The notes: generated by a model not told the origin, from the letters alone. DNA of 64,000 nt from Paenibacillus sp. JNUCC32 (GCF_014863545.1 NZ_CP062260.1:6469501-6533500), one strand, 5' to 3'. Positions 8,917 to 17,694 are shown, numbered from the stretch's first letter. Numbers and translations: made by a program.

Positions 8917-9879
8917 ATGCTCTATTTTGCAGCGTTTGTCATATCCATGGTGCTGGTGTTGGTATTGATTCCGCCATTTCGCAAACTTGCGATCAAGATT
9001 GATTTTGTGGACAAGCCAAGGCCGGACAGCGAGCGGAAAATACACCGCGAGCCGATACCGCTGACGGCGGGAGTCGCCATATTCATCGGATTTTTCATCA
9101 CTTATTTTGCGCTTACAGGTACCATCTCAAGGGAAGTGGTAGGTATCTTTATCGGTAGTGCGTTGATTCTTGGGATCGGCCTCGTGGACGATTGGTATAA
9201 GTCCCAGGGCAAGGAGCTGGCTTCGCTGCCGAAGCTCATTGTACAGGTCAGCGCAGCCGTCGTTGTATACAGCTACGGCATCGCGTTCGAAGGATTCAAC
9301 AATCCGTTTACGGGTCACTATATTAACTTGCCGGAATGGCTGCAGCTGATCTTAACGATTCTGTGGATCTTCGGCGTTACGACGGTTATTAACTTCTCGG
9401 ACGGCATCGACGGGCTGGCAGGAGGGCTCTCCGCCATATCCGGAGGTACGCTGTTTGTTGTCGCGATTACGATGGGCCGAGGCGAATCCGCCTTGCTCGC
9501 CGTCATACTCGTAGGAGCCGCGCTGGGATATTTAAGGTACAACAAGCCGCCGGCCAGAGTGTTCATGGGGGATGCCGGCGCTACCTTCCTCGGGTTCATC
9601 CTTGGGATTATTGCTCTGGACGGCGCGTTTAAGGGTGCAACCCTGGCGTCCTTGTTCGTTCCCATCTTTGCGCTGGGCGTGCCGATCTTCGATAATATCA
9701 TCGTGGTCATCCGCCGAATGCTTCAATCCAAGCCGATCTATCAGGCCGATGCTTCCCAGGCCCATTATCGTTTGCTGGCAACGGGGCTCAACCAGAAGCA
9801 GACGCTGGTATTCCTATGCCTGCTGAACCTGTGCTTCGGACTGGCTGCGATCATACTCGCCATGAACGGCGGCGCTTGA
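8917..9879 (+). CDS. Polyprenyl-phosphate N-acetylglucosaminyl-1-phosphate transferase (TagO/WecA family)
   Basis: 320 residues with about ten membrane helices. It belongs to the MraY/WecA/TagO family, which moves GlcNAc-1-phosphate from UDP-GlcNAc to undecaprenyl phosphate to start teichoic-acid or other wall-glycan synthesis. Family motifs are LVDDWYKSQGKEL (Mg-binding aspartates, about residue 90), INFSDGIDGLAGG (about 155), VFMGDAGATFLG (about 215) and the HYRLLATGLNQKQT histidine loop. ATG 8917 has GGGAGGAAACC; upstream TTG codons are not needed. It is a single gene with its own terminator, so the glycan it serves cannot be told from context. The length fits TagO/WecA better than MraY. 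Confidence 0.9.
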   Translation: MLYFAAFVISMVLVLVLIPPFRKLAIKIDFVDKPRPDSERKIHREPIPLTAGVAIFIGFFITYFALTGTISREVVGIFIGSALILGIGLVDDWYKSQGKELASLPKLIVQVSAAVVVYSYGIAFEGFNNPFTGHYINLPEWLQLILTILWIFGVTTVINFSDGIDGLAGGLSAISGGTLFVVAITMGRGESALLAVILVGAALGYLRYNKPPARVFMGDAGATFLGFILGIIALDGAFKGATLASLFVPIFALGVPIFDNIIVVIRRMLQSKPIYQADASQAHYRLLATGLNQKQTLVFLCLLNLCFGLAAIILAMNGGA

Positions 9880-9920
9880 GGCGTATAAGCCTGGCATAAG
9901 CTTTCTTCAGTACGTAATTG

Positions 9921-9964
9921 AAGTCTCGTCTCCAGATCGATGTTGGTGGCGGGACTTTTTTTTT
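9921..9964 (+). terminator. Terminator of the TagO-like gene
   Basis: AAGTCTCG (9921-9928) pairs with CGGGACTT (9950-9957), then a T run to 9964. Confidence 0.85.
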
Positions 9965-10188
9965 AGAGATAAGAAAGTATAAACTTCGGAGGCTTACCAT
10001 CCTTGTCTCGCAAGAAAAACTTCCGCTAATTGCGGTCTGTCTTCTGAGAAAGTCGTCGATAGACGTTTTTGTTATAGATATAGAATTTATAAGTTATCAG
10101 CTACGCTGATGAAATTCTATATCGCAAGAAAAACTTCCGCTAAATGCGGTCTGTCTTCTGAGAAAGTACGTCGATAGACGTTTTTCTT
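9964..10188 (+). repeat. Palindromic repeat cluster A (two units)
   Basis: Two near-identical units lie at 10012-10073 and 10126-10188. Each begins AAGAAAAAC and ends in its inverse GTTTTTCTT (GTTTTTGTT in the first). Each also contains the stem-loop CCGC-GCGG and the arm pair CGTC-GATA-GACG. Each unit is preceded by a hairpin spacer. The spacer before the second unit has ATATAGAATTT (10078-10088) inverse to AAATTCTATAT (10112-10122) around ATCAGC-TAC-GCTGAT. The spacer before the first has GAGATAAG facing CTTGTCTC. It is the same family as cluster B at 29134-29403. No protein is encoded. Confidence 0.8.
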
Positions 10189-10227
10189 ATTACAATGGTA
10201 GAAGGATACGAACAGGAGGTCAGCGGG

Positions 10228-11091
10228 ATGAATGACATGACAGGAAAGATCGTCATCGTAACAGGAGCCAACTCCGGCATGGGCCTGGCAACGACGTCGG
10301 AGCTGGCAAAAGGCGGAGCGCACGTGATTATGGCCTGCCGTAGTCGGGCCAGGGGCGAAGAGGCTCTTCGCCAGGCGCAGCAGGAGAGCGGCAGCTCGAA
10401 CATCGAGCTGATGTCGCTGGATTTGGGGTCTTTTGACAGCATTAGGGCATTTGCTTCCGAATATAAGGCCAAATACGAGCAGCTTGACGTTCTGGTGAAT
10501 AACGCCGGCGTGGTCACCATTCAGCGGGAACTGACGAAGGACGGATTCGAAGCGATGATCGGAGTCAACCATCTGGGGCATTTTTTGCTAACGAACGAGC
10601 TGCTGGAGCCCCTTCAGCGTGCCAGGCAGGGGAGGGTCGTGAACGTTTCCTCCGGAGCGCACAAGGTGGGCAGCATCCACTTCGATGATCCGAATCTTGG
10701 GAAGGGCTTCAATGTGGCCAAGGGTTACGCGCAGTCCAAACTGGCTAACATTTTATTCACCAAAGAGCTGGCCCGCAGGCTGCAGCCGACAAGGATAACG
10801 GTTAATGCGCTTCATCCGGGCGCCGTCAGCACCAGCATCGGCGTGAACCGGGATACAGGCTTCGGCAAAGCCGTTCATAAGCTGCTTCGTCCCTTCTTCT
10901 TAACCCCGCTCGAAGGAGCCCGGACAGCGATTTACCTGGCATCAAGCCCAGAAGTGGAGCATGTGTCAGGGGAATACTACGTCAAATGCAAACCGGCCAA
11001 AACGACCGAGAAGGCAAGGGATCCGAAGCTGGCTGCGCGCCTGTGGGAATGGAGCGAACAACAGGTCGGCCGGGCATCGGACAAGGAGTGA
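10228..11091 (+). CDS. Short-chain dehydrogenase/reductase, retinol-dehydrogenase-like
   Basis: 287 residues. The Rossmann cofactor motif TGANSGMGLA lies near residue 12, NNAG near residue 90, the catalytic serine in VSSGAHK near residue 140 and YAQSK (Tyr and Lys) near residue 167. ACRSRARGE after the second strand suggests NADP preference. These classical/extended SDRs oxidise or reduce alcohols and ketones; the substrate cannot be inferred. ATG 10228 has an AGGAGGTCAGCGGG leader; the in-frame ATG at 10195 is less likely. It is a single gene that follows repeat cluster A and converges on murQ across a shared terminator. Confidence 0.9.
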   Translation: MNDMTGKIVIVTGANSGMGLATTSELAKGGAHVIMACRSRARGEEALRQAQQESGSSNIELMSLDLGSFDSIRAFASEYKAKYEQLDVLVNNAGVVTIQRELTKDGFEAMIGVNHLGHFLLTNELLEPLQRARQGRVVNVSSGAHKVGSIHFDDPNLGKGFNVAKGYAQSKLANILFTKELARRLQPTRITVNALHPGAVSTSIGVNRDTGFGKAVHKLLRPFFLTPLEGARTAIYLASSPEVEHVSGEYYVKCKPAKTTEKARDPKLAARLWEWSEQQVGRASDKE

Positions 11092-11249
11092 TGAACCCAC
11101 GGTTGTTTACAAGAAGTCCAGGTTTCGCGAGGGGCTGAAGCCTAACGATCCGATGGGGCAGAACGGGCATCCATGAACGATGAAACCCGTCGGCCCATCA
11201 ATAAGATGACGTCTATCGGTACATAAAGGTCCAAGGCTGGCAAACAAAT

Positions 11250-11294
11250 AAACGGGATATCCTCCAGATCGACCGGACCTGGGATATCCCGTTT
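11250..11294. terminator. Bidirectional terminator between the SDR gene and murQ
   Basis: AAACGGGATATCC (11250-11262) is exactly inverse to GGATATCCCGTTT (11282-11294), with an inner CCAG/CTGG stem. It lies between converging genes. Confidence 0.85.
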
Positions 11295-11341
11295 AACATT
11301 TCACGACGGGTGCCATAGTTCGCACATAAGCACACGTTATG

Positions 11342-12253
11342 TTATTTCGTTGTTTTCATATCGATCGCGCTGCGCACAAACCCGCTGGTACCGTCAAGAA
11401 GCTTGGAGGCTTCCGCGGCACTGACGTTGGCAAGCAGCATTACGATCGCGGTTTTGACATGGGCGCCGGCTTCATGGTATGCCTTCTCCACGGCCTCCTC
11501 CGATGCTCCCGTTGCCAGGGTAATGATGCGCTTGGCGCGATGGACCAGCTTATTGTTCGACGGGTTGAGGTCAACCATCAGGTTTTTGTACACCTTGCCG
11601 ATCCGAATCATGGCGGTTGTCGTCAGCATGTTCAGAATCAGCTTCTGAGAGGTGCCGGCCTTCATGCGCGTGGAGCCCATGATGACCTCGGGACCCACGA
11701 CGGCCTCGATCACGAATTCGGCATACTGATGCATCGGCGATTCGTAATTGTTGCACAAACCGATAACAACGGCCCCTCTTTCCTTGGCGCGTCTCATGGC
11801 GCCAAGGACATACGGCGTGCGCCCGCTTGCAGCGATGCCAAGAACGACGTCCTTCTCGTTGATACCGTTTTCATTGATATCCTGCTCGCCGAGCTCTTCG
11901 CTATCCTCAGCGCCTTCGATGGCCTCTTTGACGGCCTTGAAGCCGCCGGCAATCAACCCCTGCACCATGGACGGGTCCGTTCCATAGGTAGGCGGGCACT
12001 CGGATGCGTCCAGAATCCCGATGCGACCGCTGGTCCCCGCACCGATGTAAAACAATCTGCCGCCCTTCTGGAAAGCATCGACAACGTGATCGGCCGCCCT
12101 GGCAATCAGAGGAATGAGTTCGCGAATCGCATCGGTGATCAGGCTATCTTCATTGTTGATGAGGATCATGATTTGTTCCGAGCTCAACTGATCAATGTTC
12201 TGGGTATTTTCGTGAGGCTGTTCGGTTGTCAATTGACTTAGAATATTCGTCAT
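11342..12253 (-). CDS. murQ: N-acetylmuramic acid 6-phosphate etherase
   Basis: 303 residues, single SIS domain. It removes the lactyl ether of MurNAc-6-phosphate to give GlcNAc-6-phosphate and D-lactate in the cytoplasm. Signatures are GAGTSGRIGILDASECPPTYG (about residues 65-85), GIAASGRTPYVLGA, and GPEVIMGSTRMKAGTSQK followed by LNMLTTTAMIRIGK. The start is at 12253 because AAAAGGAGACCTGTCTC precedes that ATG; the frame continues upstream to 12589 without a better start. It lies 55 bases after the kinase gene on the same strand, so the pair is probably one transcript. Confidence 0.95.
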   Translation of the reverse strand: MTNILSQLTTEQPHENTQNIDQLSSEQIMILINNEDSLITDAIRELIPLIARAADHVVDAFQKGGRLFYIGAGTSGRIGILDASECPPTYGTDPSMVQGLIAGGFKAVKEAIEGAEDSEELGEQDINENGINEKDVVLGIAASGRTPYVLGAMRRAKERGAVVIGLCNNYESPMHQYAEFVIEAVVGPEVIMGSTRMKAGTSQKLILNMLTTTAMIRIGKVYKNLMVDLNPSNNKLVHRAKRIITLATGASEEAVEKAYHEAGAHVKTAIVMLLANVSAAEASKLLDGTSGFVRSAIDMKTTK

Positions 12254-12308
12254 GAGACAGGTCTCCTTTTTTGCCTTGGAATATGGACGGGCACTGATGA
12301 TGTGGAAG

Positions 12309-13265
12309 CTACAGCAAGTCAGAGACGCCGTCAGTAAATAGCTTGCAGGCCAACAGGGCCCCGCCCTGCGCGGGCGTTCGCTCACGGTTTCCTTCAGGGA
12401 AACGGAGCAGGGGGTAACGTGTAAGCATAAGGCTGGTGTACGTCTCCCGGAACCATCGTGAATGCCTGAAAATCGAGCCGATTCCCACAAGCTCGCTCTC
12501 GGCGAATTCGGCGTTCTGTCGAATGAGCGCGCAAGTGGTATCGGCCAGCTCTTCGGCCTGCTGCCTGATAATGCGTAGTGCCGTTTCATCGCCGGCGTCG
12601 GCTGCCTCGATGCAGCAGCGGGCGAAGGAGGCGATATCCTGTTTCGTTATAGCGGGCTGGTAAATGTAAGATTTGAGGTCGGTAATATGCCGGATCGGGT
12701 AGGCTGCAACGATCAGGCTGCTCATGAGGGTGGGGGGCGTTATGCCTTCATGGCTCTTGATCACGGATTTCAGAGTCTGAAGTCCGATCTGATAACCGCT
12801 GCCTTCATCTCCGAGAAGATGTCCCCAACCACCGACGCGGTGGATGTCTCCCGATTGGGTGATGCCGTAGGTATTGGAGCCAGTTCCTGAGATTGCGAGT
12901 ATTCCATGCTGACGCCCCAGTACCGCCATCAATGAAATTTCGGCTTCCGAACGCATGTAAATACGCAACGAGAGCTGCCGCTGCCGGAAGTAGGAACGCA
13001 GGTGAGATTGTACACGCTGCCGCTCCTCAACCGAACTTATACCTGACATACCAAGACATATTGATGTTAATAAATACGACTTATTAAAAAGGGGGGACAG
13101 GAGCTCATCCAACACGGTTTGGAGTTCCTCCATCGCTTTATCGAATGTTACAATGTAAGGATTGGTGGAACCTCCGGTAAAACGGGACAACACTTCTCCA
13201 GCGCTATTGATAGCGGTTGCTTCGGTCTTTGTACCGCCGCCATCGACACCGATAAAAATTTCCAT
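12309..13265 (-). CDS. MurNAc/GlcNAc kinase, BadF/BadG family (MurK-like)
   Basis: 318 residues of the ASKHA fold. GVDGGGTKTEATAIN at the N-terminus is the phosphate-1 motif of the BadF/BadG/BcrA family, AISGTGSNTYGI the phosphate-2 motif, and GGWGHLLGDEGSGYQIG is typical of N-acetylhexosamine kinases. Clostridial MurK of this family phosphorylates MurNAc and GlcNAc. Encoded directly upstream of murQ, it would supply MurNAc-6-phosphate. This fits an ABC importer, since a PTS system would phosphorylate during uptake and make the kinase unnecessary. Human-type GlcNAc kinase activity alone is the main alternative. Confidence 0.85.
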   Translation of the reverse strand: MEIFIGVDGGGTKTEATAINSAGEVLSRFTGGSTNPYIVTFDKAMEELQTVLDELLSPLFNKSYLLTSICLGMSGISSVEERQRVQSHLRSYFRQRQLSLRIYMRSEAEISLMAVLGRQHGILAISGTGSNTYGITQSGDIHRVGGWGHLLGDEGSGYQIGLQTLKSVIKSHEGITPPTLMSSLIVAAYPIRHITDLKSYIYQPAITKQDIASFARCCIEAADAGDETALRIIRQQAEELADTTCALIRQNAEFAESELVGIGSIFRHSRWFRETYTSLMLTRYPLLRFPEGNRERTPAQGGALLACKLFTDGVSDLL

Positions 13266-13291
13266 ATTGAACCACTTCGCTTTCTATATCC

Positions 13292-13320
13292 AGTATAGGA
13301 GAAAAACCAGGTGTTGTAAA
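13292..13320 (-). promoter_or_regulatory. Promoter of murK-murQ
   Basis: On the minus strand TTTACA (13315-13320) and TATACT (13292-13297) are 17 bases apart, about 25-50 bases before the kinase start. Confidence 0.65.
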
Positions 13321-13347
13321 ATAAAATTTTAAATCATGAATTATGTA

Positions 13348-13376
13348 TTGAAATATAATTTCATACAATTTATAAT
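13348..13376 (+). promoter_or_regulatory. Promoter of the murR-transporter operon
   Basis: TTGAAA (13348-13353) and TATAAT (13371-13376) are separated by exactly 17 bases. Confidence 0.7.
13349..13363. promoter_or_regulatory. Candidate MurR operator
   Basis: TGAAATATAATTTCA is a perfect inverted repeat of six bases around ATA. It covers the -35 box and spacer of the murR promoter and is about 30 bases from the divergent kinase promoter. A GAAAT-type palindrome is plausible for an RpiR-family repressor. A second inverted repeat, TGTAAAGTAATATTACA, lies at 13431-13447. Confidence 0.5.
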
Positions 13377-13395
13377 AAACTCAATCCACTGATAG

Positions 13396-13409
13396 TGAAA
13401 GCGATACCA
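13396..13409 (+). promoter_or_regulatory. Candidate cre site for CcpA before murR
   Basis: TGAAAGCGATACCA fits TGNAARCGNWWWCA with one mismatch. It lies about 13-26 bases after the expected transcription start, where bound CcpA would block transcription. Confidence 0.5.
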
Positions 13410-13490
13410 GTCATGCTTTCATTCAAGATGTGTAAAGTAATATTACATAGTAGTGACCATCAGAGGATGATTTGAAAAGGGGGGCAAGAA

Positions 13491-14327
13491 ATGAACGGCG
13501 GATTGGTTCGATTGCGCGAGGTGTATGATTCATTAAATCCGTCCGAGCGCAAGGTTGCAGCCTTCATTTTGCAGGAGCCGGCAGAGATGATACAAATGTC
13601 GGTGGCGGATCTTGCTGTCCGAAGCGGCTCCAGTCAGGCAGCCATTGTGCGCCTGTGCAAAACGATGGGATTCAAAGGCTATCAGGATCTGAAGCTGAAG
13701 GTAGCCGGAGACTTGCAGGAGCCATTAGCCACCGGATATCAGGATATCCGGCCCAATGACAGCATTTCTGCAATTATACAGAACGTCTCGAACAATAACA
13801 TTCAATCGATTCGGGATACGATGAAGATTATGGAGGAAGGGATGGTGGAAGAGGCCGTTCTGGCCCTCGATCAGTCGAAGCGCATTTTCATGTTTGGGGT
13901 AGGGGCTTCCAATCTGATCGGGATGGATGCCCAGCAGAAATTTTTGCGGATCAATAAGGTATGCATATCTTTTCCGGACCCTCATGTTCAGCTCACCTCG
14001 GCGGTGCTGCTGACTCCGGAAGATGCGGCCGTATGCATTTCCTATTCCGGTGAAACGGACGAGGTGATCCGCGCAGCAGCCATTGCCAAGGAGAAGGGGT
14101 GCAAGACGATAGGCATTACCAAATACGGAGATTCTACCTTGAGCCGATCGGTCGACATCCCTTTGTACACCTCCTCGACGGAGAACGAGATTCGCAGTGG
14201 CGCGATGTCCTCTCGTATTACGCAGCTTAATCTTATCGATATTTTATATCTTGGCGTCGCCAGCCGGAATTACGAGAATTCAGTGAAATACCTGGATGAA
14301 AGCCGGCGAGCGATCAAGCGTTTGTAG
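13491..14327 (+). CDS. murR: MurR/RpiR-family transcriptional regulator
   Basis: 278 residues. An N-terminal RpiR helix-turn-helix (residues 1-77, with SVADLAVRSGSSQAAIVRLCKTMGF) precedes a SIS sugar-phosphate sensing domain (about 120-260, with FGVGASNLIG and ISYSGETDEVI). The GAGGATGATTTGAAAAGGGGGG leader gives a strong ribosome binding site. It is first in an operon for an ABC importer, namZ and anmK and divergent from murK-murQ, so it most likely senses MurNAc-6-phosphate or GlcNAc-6-phosphate, as E. coli MurR senses MurNAc-6-phosphate. The ligand is inference. Confidence 0.88.
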   Translation: MNGGLVRLREVYDSLNPSERKVAAFILQEPAEMIQMSVADLAVRSGSSQAAIVRLCKTMGFKGYQDLKLKVAGDLQEPLATGYQDIRPNDSISAIIQNVSNNNIQSIRDTMKIMEEGMVEEAVLALDQSKRIFMFGVGASNLIGMDAQQKFLRINKVCISFPDPHVQLTSAVLLTPEDAAVCISYSGETDEVIRAAAIAKEKGCKTIGITKYGDSTLSRSVDIPLYTSSTENEIRSGAMSSRITQLNLIDILYLGVASRNYENSVKYLDESRRAIKRL

Positions 14328-14372
14328 TTCATAGCGAAACCACAAATATATAAATGATAAGGGGAGTAGTAC

Positions 14373-15767
14373 ATGAAGAAAAAAGGTTGGCTTACATTGT
14401 TGGCTTCTTTGATGCTCGTGTTTACCGCGGCTTGCGGCGGTTCCGGCGGAGCGAAGGCACCGGAAGGCGGAAGCGGAACGGCTTCGGAAGGAAACGGCGA
14501 AGCTGCGCCAAAGCAGGACACGGTCGTTGTCTGGACTTATCCGGTACATGGTAAATACGAAGATGAATTGAAAGAGCATGTGGCGGATCTGAAGGAGAAA
14601 TATCCGCATATTACCGTACAAACCGAAGTGCTCTCCTGGGCTGAAGGCCCGAAGAAGTTCGACGTCGCCTTGAATGCCGGCAACCCGCCTGACCTATACT
14701 TCCACGCGGTGGATGGAGCTTATGTGGATACGGGCCTGGCACTGGAACTGACCCCTTATATTACGGATGAAATCAAGAACGACTACCTGCCGGGAACGCT
14801 TGAGCTGGGTCAAATCCAGGGCAAGCAGTATGGTCTCCCGCTGTACCAATCCCTCTGGGCTTGGGGCGGCAACAAGAAGATTCTCGAAGAAGCAGGCATC
14901 GACTGGAAGGCTATTCAAGAGAACGGCTGGACTTGGACCGAGTTCAAGGCTGCTGCCGAGAAGCTGACCAAGAAACTTCCGAACGGCAATACGCAGTATG
15001 CGCTGGTGACGGACGGTACTTCCCTGGACTTCATGGAAATGCTGACACGCAGCAACGGCATGCCTGACGTTCTGAACGACAAGGGAGAGTTCCAATGGAA
15101 TGACGAGCGGATCCTGGATACGATGACGTTCGTGTCCGATCTGATGAAAGCCGGACATCTGCCTGCCGAGACTGCCGCGATTACGCCGGCGAAACGGATG
15201 GACCTGTTCTATGCCGAAGAAGCCGCGATCGTGTCCAAGGCGATCCCTTACTATGACGTGATGCTGCAGAACCGCGCGAAGGATATTGACAGCGGTACGG
15301 TCCAAGGCGCGAAAATCGACTTCGTCCTGCTGCCGGTTCCGCATAATGACGGGGCTGAGCGCAAGACCTCCATGTTTGGCGAAGGCTACGTAGCGTTCAA
15401 ACAGAAGAAGGATAAAGGCGAAGAGCATGCAAAGAACACGTTCCTGATCATGGAAGGACTGAGCGGCGCGAAAGCCGGTAATTCCGCGAATGAACTGGTG
15501 CTGCCTTTCGTTCGTAAATCCCAAGCGGAGTTTTATGAAGGCAAAGGGCTCGGTACGGAATCTACCATTAAAGCAGCGGAAATTTTCGCGAACTTCAAGG
15601 AAATTCCGGTGACTTTGAATCTCGATGCGGATGCTTCGGGCAACCAGAAGAAATTCAAGGAGCAAGTGGTGAAGCCGAACATTCAAGCGCTGTTCTCTGG
15701 CGAGAAGACGCCGGAGCAGATCGCACAAGACTTCAAGGACAAAGGCAAACAAATTTTAGGACAGTAA
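14373..15767 (+). CDS. Sugar ABC transporter solute-binding lipoprotein
   Basis: 464 residues. A lipoprotein signal peptide ends in the lipobox FTAAC (Cys at about residue 21), followed by a low-complexity Gly/Ser/Glu spacer and a cluster-B carbohydrate-binding fold. The protein is anchored outside the membrane and would deliver ligand to the two permeases downstream. It sits between murR and namZ/anmK, which suggests MurNAc or a MurNAc-containing disaccharide, but binding-protein sequence alone does not fix the ligand. A terminator-like hairpin follows the gene and would raise its level above that of the permeases. Confidence 0.9.
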   Translation: MKKKGWLTLLASLMLVFTAACGGSGGAKAPEGGSGTASEGNGEAAPKQDTVVVWTYPVHGKYEDELKEHVADLKEKYPHITVQTEVLSWAEGPKKFDVALNAGNPPDLYFHAVDGAYVDTGLALELTPYITDEIKNDYLPGTLELGQIQGKQYGLPLYQSLWAWGGNKKILEEAGIDWKAIQENGWTWTEFKAAAEKLTKKLPNGNTQYALVTDGTSLDFMEMLTRSNGMPDVLNDKGEFQWNDERILDTMTFVSDLMKAGHLPAETAAITPAKRMDLFYAEEAAIVSKAIPYYDVMLQNRAKDIDSGTVQGAKIDFVLLPVPHNDGAERKTSMFGEGYVAFKQKKDKGEEHAKNTFLIMEGLSGAKAGNSANELVLPFVRKSQAEFYEGKGLGTESTIKAAEIFANFKEIPVTLNLDADASGNQKKFKEQVVKPNIQALFSGEKTPEQIAQDFKDKGKQILGQ

Positions 15768-15779
15768 TTGAAGTTATAA

Positions 15780-15828
15780 GGGGGTGTCCCGTTGTCCTTA
15801 GCAGGAACGATCGGGGCACTCCCTTTTT
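15780..15828 (+). terminator. Attenuating terminator between binding protein and permease genes
   Basis: GGGGGTGTCCCG (15780-15791) pairs over 12 positions (two G-U) with CGGGGCACTCCC (15812-15823), then TTTTT. Because the permease genes that follow lack a clear promoter, partial read-through is likely. Confidence 0.75.
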
Positions 15829-15897
15829 AAACCAATCGCTCCAGACTCTATAAGGCTTCATGAAAATACTTCACCTGTGCGCAAAGGAGGAAATCAC

Positions 15898-16815
15898 ATG
15901 CAGACTGCCCCGGCGCAAGCTCGGCCATCACGTCCCCCCATGAAGGGGTACATACGAGAATATGGATGGGCGTATTTATTCATTCTGGCTCCCGTACTGT
16001 TGTTTTTGATATTCACGCTCTACCCTGTCGCGTCCGCTTTTCTGATGAGCTTTCAGGAATACAGCGTGATGGGCTCCGAATGGATTGGAGCAGACAACTA
16101 CACACGGATGGTACAGGATGAAGTGTTCTGGAAATCCATGAGGAATACGGTCATCTTCACGATCGGTACCGTTCCGGTCAACATTGTCATCACGTATGCA
16201 TTATCCTTTTTTATTTTTCAGATGAAAAATAAATGGCAGACCTTCTTCAAGGCTACGATGTATTTGCCGGCCGTTGCCTCCGGGGTCACCATATCGGTGG
16301 TATGGCTCGCGATCTACGATCCGACCCAAGCCGGGCTGCTGAACCGTTTCATCGGTTTGTTCGGATTCGATCCGGTCATATGGCTCGGCAAATCGAACAC
16401 GGCGCTCTTTTCGCTCATTCTGATGAACTGGCTCGGTTCGCATGGCGCGGGCATTATTCTCTATTTGGCCGCCATGGGCGGGATTCCGAAATCGCTCTAT
16501 GAAGCCGCGGACATCGACCATGCCAGCGGTTGGTCCAAATTCTGGCGCATTACGTGGCCGCTGATGAAACCGACCACCCTGTATCTGCTGGTGACGGGCG
16601 TCATTACGTCTTTCCAGGTGTTCATCTCGGTGTACCTGATGACGCAGGGCGGACCGAACTTCGCGACGACAACCATCGCCTATCTGATTTACAGCACGGC
16701 GTTCAATTTCTACGAATTCGGACTTGCGGCGGCGCAATCTTTTGTTCTGGCTGCCTTGATTATTGTCATTTCCATCATTCAATTCAAATACTTCTCGTCC
16801 GACGTGGAGTACTAA
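15898..16815 (+). CDS. Sugar ABC transporter permease (MalF type)
   Basis: 305 residues with six predicted membrane helices. The cytoplasmic EAA loop, YEAADIDHASGWSKFWRITW near residue 215, contacts the ATPase. ATG 15898 is chosen for the AAAGGAGGAAATCAC leader; the in-frame GTG at 15877 would add only seven residues and spoil the spacing. It forms a heterodimer with the next gene product. Confidence 0.92.
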   Translation: MQTAPAQARPSRPPMKGYIREYGWAYLFILAPVLLFLIFTLYPVASAFLMSFQEYSVMGSEWIGADNYTRMVQDEVFWKSMRNTVIFTIGTVPVNIVITYALSFFIFQMKNKWQTFFKATMYLPAVASGVTISVVWLAIYDPTQAGLLNRFIGLFGFDPVIWLGKSNTALFSLILMNWLGSHGAGIILYLAAMGGIPKSLYEAADIDHASGWSKFWRITWPLMKPTTLYLLVTGVITSFQVFISVYLMTQGGPNFATTTIAYLIYSTAFNFYEFGLAAAQSFVLAALIIVISIIQFKYFSSDVEY

Positions 16816-16846
16816 GGCCTATTTTTGAAGCTAAGGGGGTGCACCT

Positions 16847-17680
16847 ATGAAATCAAGATCAAAAGTGATCATGCTGATTGTGGCCTCGGTCATTCTGGTG
16901 GTATGGAGCGTTCTGACGATCATTCCGATGTACTGGATGCTGATCGGCTCAGTACAGGACACCAAGTCAGCGGCATCGTTTATCCCGAAAATGATACCGG
17001 AGGTATTCTCCGTAGCCCCGTACGAGCGTTTTTTTGGCAAAACCGACGTCATGAGGTGGCTCTTTAACTCCTTATTGATCTCATCCATCCTGACGGTGAC
17101 CAACGTATTCCTGGCTTCGCTTGCAGGGTATGCTTTTGCGAAGCTGAAGTTTCCGGGGAACAAAGCGGTATTCTGGATTTTGCTCAGCACGATGATGATC
17201 CCGGCGCAGGTGACGCTGATTCCGCTTTACATTTTGATGATCGACGTATTTGATCTCGGGAATACATACACGGCGATTCTTCTTCCCGGAATCGTAAGCG
17301 TGGGCAACATTTTCTTGATGAAGCAGTACATGTCATCGCTGCCTACCTCTTTGATCCATGCGGCGCGCATCGACGCTTGCGGCGAATTCGGCATCTTCTG
17401 GAAGGTCATTCTTCCGATGGCGAAGCCGGGTCTTGCGGTGCTTGCGATATTCACGTTCGTTGCATCATGGAATGATTTCTTCTGGCCCTTCCTCGTGACC
17501 AACTCGACGGAAATGAGGACGATTCAGGTCGGTCTTGCTTCCTTCGTCTATGCGGACACGACCGATTTCGGCGCACTTATGGCTGGAGCAACCGTCGCGG
17601 CACTGCCGATGATGATCCTGTTCTTCTCGCTTCAGCGCTATTTCCTGCAAGGCATCACCATTGGAGCCGTTAAAGGCTAG
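16847..17680 (+). CDS. Sugar ABC transporter permease (MalG type)
   Basis: 277 residues with six helices and the EAA motif HAARIDACGEFGIFWKVILP near residue 180, where the first residues read HAA rather than the usual EAA. It has the C-terminal QRYFLQGITIGAVKG ending typical of MalG proteins. AAGGGGGTGCACCT precedes ATG 16847. It pairs with the upstream MalF-type permease and with the ATPase encoded 14 bases downstream. Confidence 0.92.
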   Translation: MKSRSKVIMLIVASVILVVWSVLTIIPMYWMLIGSVQDTKSAASFIPKMIPEVFSVAPYERFFGKTDVMRWLFNSLLISSILTVTNVFLASLAGYAFAKLKFPGNKAVFWILLSTMMIPAQVTLIPLYILMIDVFDLGNTYTAILLPGIVSVGNIFLMKQYMSSLPTSLIHAARIDACGEFGIFWKVILPMAKPGLAVLAIFTFVASWNDFFWPFLVTNSTEMRTIQVGLASFVYADTTDFGALMAGATVAALPMMILFFSLQRYFLQGITIGAVKG

Positions 17681-17694
17681 AAGGAGGCAAAGTT

